DNA from: Sepioteuthis lessoniana
Taxonomy: Eukaryota; Mollusca; Cephalopoda; Myopsida; Loliginidae
DNA: 64,000 bases
Direction: 5' to 3'
Assembly: GCA_963585895.1 (NCBI GenBank)
Contig: OY757912.1
Coordinates: forward strand, 83,750,131-83,814,130
Shown here in pieces: positions 12,401 to 24,400 of the stretch (position 1 is the first letter of the stretch; each line of letters starts with the position of its first letter). A program made the position numbers and the translations under genes. The notes under the pieces were generated by a model. That model saw only the letters and a program-made list of their open reading frames with translations. It searched no databases and was not told where the DNA came from.

Positions 12401-15400
12401 ACCAACAAAATAGCGAAAATGGAAAAGCCCTTGAACAAGAAAGAATTGGAATCCTTCTTGGGATTAATTCATTTCTTCAGCAGATGTCTTCTTAGATATA
12501 GTGAGCTTATTGAACCATTTGCTGAAATGCATAAAATACACGTATAATTTACATGGACACAAGCAAAATAAGGCTTTTGAAGCATTAAAGAAGGCCTTGA
12601 TAAGTCAACCAGTAATAAAAATTTTTGACCCTAAAAAAGAGGGTACCGTAACAACTGACGTAAATGAACATGCCATAGCAGTTGTTGTATCTCAAGAGAG
12701 TCATCCAATCATGTATCTGTCCAGAAAACTCTCGTTGACAGAATACAATTATTCTAACATTGAAAAGGAAGCATTAACCATAGTTTGGAGTATGGAGAGA
12801 GCACAGAATTTTTTGTTGGGCAAAAAGTTCTTCTTAAAATCAGACCACAAGCCCCAGGAATTCTTATTCAATCTGAGGAATGAGTTACCCAGAGTAACAT
12901 TGTCAAGAATTTTATAGTGGGCTATCAAAATCATGGTGTTTGATTTTGAAATTATATATGTTAAGGGAAACACCATCCCACCTGTGGATGCACTTTCCAG
13001 GCTAAGATTTCAGAGTGAAAATAGAGAGGAACATGAAAATTGGGAGGATAGAATTATACAATGAGTGGAGATGGACGTACTATCTCACAAAACACTCAGC
13101 AGAGAAACCCAATAAGACCTGATACTAAGCAGAATACTTGAACGCATAAGAAAGAATGTATGGAGTAACTGTACTATAGTGGAGAGACCTTTCAAAGAAG
13201 CACAACATAAATTAATGGTAGAGAGGGGTATTATATTTAGTGCAGATGCAATAGTGCCACCCCAAATTTTAAGGAAGGACATAATTAAAAGCATGCATGA
13301 CAATATCCATAGTGGAGTCATTGCGCCTCAAAGAAGATTGAAATTACACGTTTGGTGGCCGAGGTATTGTTAAGATGTTGAGGAACACATAAGAGAATGC
13401 TCTAAATGTATAGAGATCAAAACATTTAAACAAACCAAAATACATGTGTGACCCAAAGAGGGGGTGCCATGGACAAGAGTCCATATGAACCATGCACATA
13501 TCCAAGATATTGGTTTATTCTTGATCTTAAGAGATTCCTTTTCGAGTTGGCTGGAAGTAATAAAGGTGAGAGATGGGAAAGTTACTACTCTAAGACAAAT
13601 ATTGAGAACAATATTTGCAAGAAATGGAGTACTTAAAACCATTGTTATGGACAACGCACCAGAATTCTGTGAGGAAAGTTTAGTGTTGTGGTTAAGGAAA
13701 ATAGGGTGTATGCCATACAAAACACTCCCATACCACCCTCAGTCAAAAGGCATAGCGGAAAGGATGGTCCAAACTGTAAAAATGGGTTTAAACGCATTTT
13801 CACCTTTTAACCAGAATATTGAGGCAGTTATCGAATAGTTCCTCTTGCGGATAGAAAGCAAAGCCCATCAGCATTAATAGGCAGACAAATTAGAGCCCCA
13901 ATAACCATGTCATTTGCCACAAGGGAGAAAATTTGGTATAAAAGAAATAAGGAGGTAGAGCCAGAGAGACTGAAGTTCATTCTATAAAAAGGACAGAATA
14001 CTGTTGTACTAGAAAAAAGAGCAGCCAATATCAGTTCATGCTGACCAATTTAGAGTCAGGTTTGAGCCTGAAGATGTAGAAATGGCTTAGGAGGAACACA
14101 AGGAAACTGAGGAAGAAGAAAATGAAACAGAACAAAAGATGGAGGAAAGTGGGAATGACAACAGATTTGGAAGATGAAGACAGACCAAAGTCTCCATTAA
14201 AAAGGACAGAAGAACAAATGCAGAAGTGGCATAGACCTTCCAGAGTAGTCAGAAGAAGTGATAGACCAAATAAGGGCGTCAGACCTCGCAGGTTCTGGGA
14301 GATGTAGCATGGTATGCAAATGAGACACCTGAATAAATAGAGCAAACCTTGGACACTTAATACCGGGAAATCACAAGGCTTGACATGGGATTTCCAAGAC
14401 CCTACAAAAACTTTAAAGTATTTGCTTAGGATCTTTATTACTGACTTATTATGTTTAGGATTTGTGGCATTTGGTATCTTTGTTTAATGGCATATCAATC
14501 TTTGTGAGTTATTTAATGATAAAGCCATCCTTGTAGAAAAACAGTAGTGATACTATTTAACTCATAGGTGGTGGGATAAAGATGTTCATACCTTTCTCAA
14601 GGATATATCTGAAAGTGAATCTAGTAGTGTGTTTGGAGTTGGAACTCACTTTCAGGCTGCAGTCCAGTATTTTAACCATTAAGCCCCAATTGGTGATGGG
14701 TTAGAGTATAAGTTTAAAATAGGTTGTTTATATTTTTCTTTTATTTTACATCTTTTTGAATAAACATATTTAGGCCTTTGAGTAAAACTTATTTATTTTT
14801 AAAAATTCCAAATGAAGTAAAAGTGAAAAATACATAAAAAGTATAAGCACTGAAAGAAAAAGAATTTTAATTTTACTTTTGTAAGATGGATGGAAAGTTG
14901 GGTTCATTTTATTATAGTAGGTACATTAATAAATGAAAATGTTAATATTTTTCAAAATTAATAAATTTCTAGAGATACAGAGTTAAAAAAATTTAATTCT
15001 AAGTTCTAAAAGTACATTTTTTTTCAATGAAAACAGCAAATTCACCTAAACTGAATTTTTACTAATATTTGTAATGAATATTTTATTCTTATTAGTTAAC
15101 ATTTTCTCTTTTTATTGCAGGATTCTTGTGATATGATGAATTATGTTGTGGAAAAATTTAATGCTGGAGTTTACCCTAAAGATCAATGGCCAGATGTAAA
15201 TACTTTTGTCTTTTAAATGTCAAAAAATGAATTATCAAAAATACTCATGTTTACTTATTGGAATATGATAATTCTAAAATTGATTATTGATAACTTTGAA
15301 TTAGATTGTTATTGTAACATCTTGAAATCAATTTTCAAATGCAACTAATCAAATTAGATTATGTTTAATTTGAGGGAATCAAGTAAGGAAAGAGTAAAAT

Positions 15401-18400
15401 GTTCGGTTAAGATTTGGCTAAGTGACACACTAAATTTGTTGGTAAATGTGTTTTCTTCTATAGTTTGATCTGCTTTGTGAGAAGATGATCTTAATTTTTT
15501 TTGTGAATTTTTCATTTTAAGTAATTTTAAGTTTGAAAGTGAGAGCAAGTGAAGTCGTTCTGAAGTAAATTTACTTTATAATGTGTATTGTACATAATTG
15601 GTCCTGACTCTGTCTCTGCATTTATGACACTGGATGTTCAATTTACAATGTAAATCTAATGCAAACCAGACCCTGATTTGTGTCCATCTTTAAAGTATGA
15701 AAGTCTAAAAAAGAAGAAAAGAAAGATAAATTTCATTTTCAAATTTCTAATTTTTCATTAGACCCTACCAAAATGTTCACAAATAGTATGAATTTATGCT
15801 TAATTTTATTCTATTTTGGTAATAACTTGGGATTAGGGTTTTCATAACACCATAGATTGAAGTTTGAGTTGCAGAGGCAAAGAAAATACTTTATTTTTTT
15901 GTTCCTTTTAGGCTAGCATAGTTTAAAATTAAGGATGCTAAGGACTAAAAAAAAGACCTGACATGTGTAATAAAAACAAGCACAAAGTAAATGTCTAATT
16001 TAACATTGTACTTACATTGTAAATTCCTCCTCTCATAAAAGAATGAAGTTAATTTCCAGAAAAACAAAAGTCATATTTGAACAAAGCACATTAAAGTACA
16101 TGAGAAAAATTCATTTTCCTACAAAATTTTTGTGGGTCACATAACTAAATCTTTTACTACATTTTTTAACATAACTCTGAAACTTATTGGTCTCTTATAA
16201 AATCTTGCCATTCATGAGCAGGCTTATTTTCCTTCACATCCAACAAGAAATTAAAAAACCCCTCTAGTCATATTCTAAACTTAGTTTCTTTTTACTTATA
16301 TCCTCCTCATCATTATTGTTTTTATGTCTAAACATTGAAGTATAAGCTGAAAATGTTTTTTTGGGTTGGTTAAATTTTTGTTTCTGTTTTACTGAATAGA
16401 TCTACATTTTATTCAACAACATTTCATAATTAACTAAATAAAGTTCCATTATTACTTCTACTATATTCTGCTTGATTACTGTATATGTTACACTATGTAT
16501 TGAGGCTGTAATTATGTGATTTATGCCCATCTTTCATTAATCTTTTGATATTCAATTTTTCTTTTTTTAATTTGTTTTTATTTATTGCAGCGGTGTGTGT
16601 TGAAAATACCTAAAGGGCAATTTTGCTGTCAAGTAGAAAGCTTCAATCAGGAAAGTACAAACTCTACTGCCCTTATATATTACCAGGTAGAACCTGGCAG
16701 CATCTTCACCAGCTGCCTTAATGAAATGCTTGTTGTGAGTATTAAGTTTTCAAACTTTCAAAATACAAAGTTCACTGTATTTCGGGTTTCTTGATATAAG
16801 ATAAAAATGGATGAATATTTGTGTTTCATATTCATAACACTTTTGAAAATATGTTGATAATGAATTTTCTTTTTTATTTTTCTCATGGTTTTTTATAAAT
16901 ATGTAAGTAAAAACCATATGTTAAAAACATTTAAAGTTTGTGTAGATAAACCTTATTTATTATTGAAGAATTGGTAAGTCAAAAGTTTTGCAGTGTTTTG
17001 GTAATATGAGACACAATTTACTAGTTCTGGATGCTTTTGCTAAGGTTATGAAGGTGACAAATTACACTGGACTGTAAGATATTGAGTTTATCTGATACTG
17101 CAAATTTGCCTCTATGGTTTGGAGTAGGCCTGGTTTTAGGCCTACCTAACCTTGCCTGATCATTGTGGTTCTTATAATCCAAGCAAAATTTCTTGAACCA
17201 TTTGGTTATTGTACTGTGATCAACTGTGTTTTCACCTTTAACACATCAAATGTTATTGGTTGCTTCTGTGGCATTATGGCCCAGTTCCCAAATTAGATTA
17301 CATTGCTCATTCATCTGTGTGGTTTTCAAATCACACATGAAGTGAAGTAGTGCACAACATATCAGTGCCTCAACTACCATGATACTACCAATCACAGCTT
17401 GAACTGCTTTGGTTATATGATATATGCATTTCAAATTAGCACATACCAAAATATTCCAAAACTTTTAACTTGCATTAGTAACTAAGGTCCTATTCAAGCT
17501 TCCAACACTTTATATTTTCAAGGATTAAATCTTGCTCCTAAATTAATTTCTTAAACAGCTTCAATGATATTATTTTACCTTTGATTATTGTTTGATTTAT
17601 AAGTTCATGCTTTTTTTCTATATTAATTATATTCATATTTGAAGGTGTCTTTTTCTCCATATAAAGTATATGTAAATAGAAATATCATCATTTATATGTA
17701 ATGCTTATTTCAATATTACATTAGTAATTGTAACCTATTATTTTTTTTTCTTCATAGGACCGGATGCAAGAGCCTCTGTTTGATATTTTACGCACAAAAC
17801 ACCAACTTGGTTATAGTGTATCAGTTCAGGAAGAAGTACTTAGAGGAATTCTTGGATTTTCTATTGCCATTGAATTTCAGTCTCATAAATACACGTAAGT
17901 CAAATTATAAAAGTGAAATTATTTTAAAAAACTTTAAATATCTGTACAAGAAAAGATAATTTGGTGGGATTCATGATATAGTTAAGATATATATATATAT
18001 AGACAAAAGAATTTTACATATAACACCATAATTTGGTGGGACATGATATAATAACAGTCAAAATAGATAGATAGAGAGATAGATATATACTAGAATTTTT
18101 ATGTTTGTATATATGTATACATGTACATGTATATGTATAACCTAGCAAAAATAGCACATCATAGCAAGATTTTTATCAAATCAAGACTCTTAGAATGCTC
18201 CAACTTAGAGAATAATACAGTCTTCAGTCCAGTTTTAAATTGAATGATGATTTTATGGGGGTTTTTGATCATAAGGAACATAATTTTTTAATCAGCCAAA
18301 ATCTCAATATTATGGAAATAGCTTTGAAATACTTATTAGACTCCTTCTCTTCTTTCTAAATATCATCATGGACTACTGTTACAATAGGAATCTAACAAGT

Positions 18401-21400
18401 TCATTGGTTGTCTAGTATGCATTCATATGTATACACATACATATATACACATTAGACAACCCATTATGTATATATATATATAGCATTATTTAATGCTCTT
18501 GACTAGATTATCTATTTTTTAGTGTTGGATGACGTTATATTTGTTGGTGTCTTCTTGTTAGATTTGATGCAATAAATATTGATATTATAATTGGAGTGAA
18601 GATAAAGTTAACAGAAACAATGAAATGGGTAATGAAAATTTATCAATTTTACAATAAAATGAATAAAAATATGTTACTGAATTTTTTTTGTTTTAATGAA
18701 TCTTGTGCTTCCAAATGAAACTGCTATTTGAGAAACATCTTTGTTCATTTTAAAAAAAAGAATATTGATTACTATTGGTTAAATACCAAAGAATTTGATT
18801 AAAAATGTTACAGTGTGGGACTACAAGGGCAGTCCATTTTGCCATGTAAATATCTTGGAAAATGCACCCTGACTGGTGCTCATTGAAAATCCGGAGTCTA
18901 TGTGTGTATGTGGTTGATAGTTTAAAAGCAGTATTTACCATAGGCTGGCCACAGTACCCTTCTGGTATAGAGTCATTGATATCAACTTTTGGCACAGCAC
19001 AATTAGTAATCATTGGGAAATTAAAGTATCTCTGCCTATGCAACCCTTTCCTCCTTGGGAAGGCTTTGGTTCCCAGCTGATACTGCGTGATCATTGTTTT
19101 TTGGTTTTATTAGATTCTAGAAAATGTTAAAATGGTGTATTTTCCTTGTAACTTGTATTATTGTTTGATGTTATTTCTCTAATATTCCATCTACCAGCTA
19201 GACATTTATGATTTTTATGGGTTGTTACAGTAGATATAAAATTAAAAAAAAAATAATTAAAATAAATTTTCCTAAAAAAAATGAAAAATAGGCAGTGTTC
19301 ACCAGGGATTCTCAATGGCCTGGAAATGTAATTGACTTTGGATTTTCAATAAGCATCAGTCAGGATGCATTTTACAAGACATTTACATGATAAATGAAAC
19401 AGCCCATTATAAGTCCCCCTCAATTTTTTAAAAATCAGATTCTTTTGTACTTAAGTGATTGTCATCAAAATAAATTTTTCTAAAAAATGAAAAAGAAGAC
19501 ATTTTTACCATAAGGTTATAACCCTATATCTTGGCCTTTTTTTAACTTATATAATTATTCTTTTTCTTAAATGTTCTCTAGTCCTGAAGTCGTTAACAAG
19601 AAGGTGCATATGTTTATCAAGGATTTTGTCGACATGATGACACTGGAGGAATTCCAAGCATTGGTATGTGAGAAAAAAAATTTCTATTAACGTATGGTTT
19701 TGCTTGTATATCTTTTGAAATCTATAAGAATCAATCTCCTATAATGGAATTCATAAGATTTTTCAAAACCAAAAAAAGGAAAAAGTTTGATCCCATTACA
19801 TACACAGGCAACTTTAAACTGATTCCCATTACATCTTGCAATGTTTATAGTTGTTGTACCTTTTTTATGTGTCTTGTCATTGTCTAATCAATAACCTGTT
19901 AATTCTAAACTGAATCTTTATTTGTTATCAGCATTCATAAACTTTTCATACAAGTGTCAGTATTTGAATATTTTAGGTGAATCTGTATTGAGATATTGAA
20001 AAAAAATTACTTTTTGAGATGATTATACTGAGGTATTTAAAGCAATAAATAATTAAATAAATAATTGGTATTTCTTTATTGTTTAATTTTTTAAAAATTT
20101 TACCTAAGAATTTCATATTTGTAGTTGTTATTTCTCAAAGTTGTTATAATATTCCAGTAAGCCTCAGATTCATTATTTCATGAGGCTTCTGCATAATTTT
20201 TTTAATGATAGATAGTTAAAAAGATAATTCTTTGAGATTAGATAAACTTTGCAAGATTTGATTGATGACAATACATTTCTTCTTAACAAACAGCTAAGTC
20301 TTCCAAATTAGAAATTTAGTTCTCTACTTGAGTATTATCAAGGAAATACTGCATGTCAATATTTAATGACCTGTCTACATAGGAGTAATATGGTCAGTTT
20401 AATGTAAAACAATAATTGCTGAGTCCCTGCAACCAGTATCATAAGTGTTAGACTACTTTGATTCTTTTCTTTGGTTTAGATTGAGAGGTACTACACCAAT
20501 TTGGAATCCTCAGGACTAGGCTCACTTTGTTTTTTTGTGTCTTGTTCAAAAACAAGAATATGGTGGAAGGAATGATGAACAGATACTACTCTTTCAGTAG
20601 CTCATTCAGAAAATGTCTTAATTCCTCAATGTTTCTTGGGCAAAATATTTTGTTTTTGAATGTCATAACTTCTTAGTGTGCCAAATTTGAAATAATTCAA
20701 GTCTTCAGAGTTGTATTTTGATCATACAACCATCACCTTATTTCACAGATTAACTTGCTACTTATCCAGCAAAATAGAATTTATGCTCATACTGATAAAA
20801 AGTACAGCCATTTATCTAATTAGTATATAAAATATTTGTAGATAATAACATGTATACTGTATCATGTTAGGGGGTCAAAAAATAGAACTTGTATTCTCAA
20901 AGCTCTTATTAAGAAAAGAACCAAAAGCTGAATAAGATCTTCCATCAAGATAGAGGAATTTTAAATGTATTTTACAACTGATTGATATATTTCATCCAGT
21001 GTTCATTTCTTACTCTTTGCATTACATCATAACCCAAAAATACCTTGATGTTTACACTTTAAAAATATCTAGCTCACTCAGCTGAGGCTGTAGAATATAC
21101 TGACTGGTTCTCTGCAGAGGGGTAAGACTACCCCAATGAGTTTCCTTGATATGACATTAAACCATCTGATGTTGAGGCTCCAATCTTGGAGCTTTGGGGA
21201 ATGTGGAGTACTCCTTCATTGCCATTACTCCCAAGTTCACTCTGACCCAGTGTGGTAGTACCTGTTAGGGTTCCATCTATGAATTAAATAGGATTACTAA
21301 TATTGAATTGCAATACTTGAAACTATTGAATTGTGTGCAAACAAATGTGCTCTAGCTTGTTTAAAAAATGTTATCTACAAACTATTGTTAAAAATCATAT

Positions 21401-24400
21401 ATATGTATAAACAGAATTTAGCATTAAATAACCATCAGGGACTGATATGCCATTAAACCAAATAACTAAACCTAACCTTAAAAAAAAACTTATATTTATA
21501 AGTACAGTTTTTTTTATTATCTCAACCAATGAAATTGAATCTTAATAATAGCTAAGCAAAAAACCAAAGTGCTCAATCAAAATCTTTTGAACATTTCTTG
21601 TAGCCACTGATCTATGTTCTTTCATATAGAAACAGTTAATTAAAAGAAATCCTTTGGTCTATTGATCCTTTCAACAGAATATACTAATGAAGAAATGCTG
21701 CTAAAGTACACATTTTAATATAATACATAATGTAGATAAAAAAGAGCGTTTAAGGATATGAAATTTGAGATCTAATTTTTAATTCCGAAATCTTAATATT
21801 TTTTTACCATTTAATGAAATAGAAAGAAAGTTTAATCGCAGCAAAGCAGTGTGAAGACACAAAACTCTCTGAGGAATCCAGAAGACATTGGCATGAGATT
21901 TCTATTCAGGCTTGTGTATTTGATCGTCTGGAAAAAGAGGTAAGTTTTTCCCTGCTTGTTGATTTACTTTATATATTGTGTTGTTTACAATTATTTTACT
22001 TTTTATTTTGTTTCCAATTGATTTTTAGAGTCATTACATATTCAGTCAAAAATATTATATTTACTAGGGTGAGTCAAAAATTTTGCAATATTTGGATATG
22101 CACTGGTTTGTAGCACATATATCATATGATTGAAGCAGTTCAAGCTGTGAAAGGTACTCATTATGGTTGGTAGTATCCTGGTAGTTGGTGTACTGACATA
22201 TTGTGCCTTTCTTCCCTCCATGTATGATTTCAAAGCTGTACAGATGAATGTGCAATGTAGTCTAATTTAGGAACTTTATGAGTTTAAATTGGATAATAAT
22301 ATGAAAGCAATCAAAAACATTTGATGTGTGAAAGGTGCATTGATCACTGTACAGTCACCAGATGGTTCAAGAAATTTTGTTTGAGTTGCAAGTTTTGCAT
22401 TTCATGATTCAGTGTTGTTCATGACCTCAGCAAAAGTAGCTGGAGCTGCTGAATTATCCTGCACATTACCAAAATATTGCAAATCTTTGGACTCACTTCA
22501 GTCATATTTAATTTCCCTTATTTTGTTAGTTAATTGTATTATTTTTATTTTCAGGTTGAAGCTCTGCAGACTGTCACTTATGATGATTTTCTCACTTATG
22601 TGAAGAAAACATTACTCAATGATCAACATATCCTTAATGTCCAGGTAAGAAAAAATAAAAGTAAAACTTGATTTAGAAAGTGTTTTTCTTGGTCTCACTT
22701 TGAAATTATTCATGAAAAAAATTAATTAGCTGTAAATTTTCTATTTGAGAATATCTAAATTGAATGTTGAACAGATTTTGATGATATGAAATCTGTAATG
22801 AATTTACAGGGTGGAACGATAAAATTGTCGGTCCTAAAGAAAACAATACTACAGCTTTATTTTAAAACTTTTATTGAAAAAATCAATTCAGGTAACTTGA
22901 TTATGTAGTAGAGCTGATATCTATTCAATGTAGCCGCCTTCAGCCTCAATCACGATCCAGAACTGGGAGCATGCCTTTTTCACAAGCGCTGACGGGAGCT
23001 TGGTGAATACTCGGTGGATGGTGGCAATCAGGCTTGCTTTGGTGTTGTGGGAGGTCATGTTGGTGATGTTTTCGATGTATGACCAAACGAAGTAGTCCAG
23101 TGGGTTCAGGTCGGGGGCGGATCGGGGGGGGGGGGCAGTGAGAGAAGGGTACAAAGTCGTAGCACTCCTTCTGAAGCCAAGCCTGGGTCTCTTTGGACTG
23201 CTGCCACACCCAGGGTTTGCCACCGGCCACCTGATTGTACCAGGGGATCACCACACTCTTCAGCACATCCAGGTACACTTTGGTATTGACTTTCAACCCG
23301 ATTTCGAAGATGTGAGGTGGCATGATGTGGTCCTCACTTGAAACCACACCAAAGACCATAACCGTAGCCATCCAAAGGGTCGTCCGATGTGTTGAGCTGT
23401 GCCCTCAAGCGTTGAACTGTCCGGATTTGCATTTTGAGGGTGCTGGCAATTGTCCTGTTGTCATAACTTGGATCAATAGAGAGCATGAGTTGTACAGCGG
23501 CGCAACTCCGTTCTTGCTCGTTGAATATTGTATCACTTTCAGACATGATAAAAGGCTCCAATCACTCTTGGGATTTGTACACAACTGGCCAATTAGTAGA
23601 GGGTCTGCAATAAAAAAAGAAAACTGGTTTTCATTAAACGGAAATGGAATCATGTCGTCTTTTTGAGGGCGACAATTTTATCATTCCACCCTGTATTAAT
23701 TAAATGGATAGAAGGATAATTCTAGAAATAAGTTGTTTTTTTAATACAGAGAATAGGAAAAGGAATTTCCTATTTTATTTTATTTTTCTTTCCTTTTGCA
23801 ATAACGTTTCTGGAGTTGAGTCTTTAGTAAGTAAGGTGATGGTTTGGGGTAGCGTATAGATGGGTTGTTGATTAAATCCTATGATAAATGGTGAATGGGA
23901 TCTTAGGTGGTCTGAAGATGAAGTCCAGGCTCAAAATCCAAGACAGGATAAGTGGATTTCTTCCGATTCAAGGATCTTCGTCTGGGTGAAAATCAGTGGG
24001 GCATCCAAATTCATTTTTAGTACCACTTAAAAACAGCCAACTGTGGAATTTTAAAAGATTATACGAAATACAGGGTAGTCCAGACAATTTACATATTCAT
24101 GGGCATAGCCAAAAGTTGTTGATAACCCGCCCTACTCCATATAAGCAATCGGCAGAGAGTTCAGTGTGGAGCGTGGAGTCAGCAGTTCAGTTCAAGGCAG
24201 TGATTTTGGCGGTCTGAGACAGACATTTTTTCGGCAGAAAAGAACCACAGAGTCTGGAGGAAAGACAAACATTTTGAGCGGTCAGACAGAAATGCCGAAT
24301 GCTGTGAAATGACTTTGTGAATCGTGCTAGTCCGATCAGAACCAAGAGATGGAAATTGAAACTTTGTGAATCCAGATAATTTTGTCAATAAAGTTGAGAA

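Larger units (their letters stand above)
10517..14406 (+). mobile_element. Ty3/gypsy LTR retrotransposon fossil
   Basis: A 3.9 kb element with direct terminal repeats 10517-10620 and 14303-14406 (each 104 bp, TG..CA, differing at roughly ten sites) and a 5-bp flank AAGAC/AAAAC, probably a decayed target duplication. A primer-site-like TGGCGTCGCC follows the left repeat directly. Parts in order: gag-like about 10621-11300, protease-like about 11400-11560, reverse transcriptase about 11800-12550, RNase H about 12550-12920, integrase about 13180-13840, then a charged tail region. RT before integrase identifies Ty3/gypsy. It is broken, with about ten or more disruptions. Terminal-repeat divergence near 10 percent points to an old insertion. 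The LTRs are unusually short. Confidence 0.88.
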
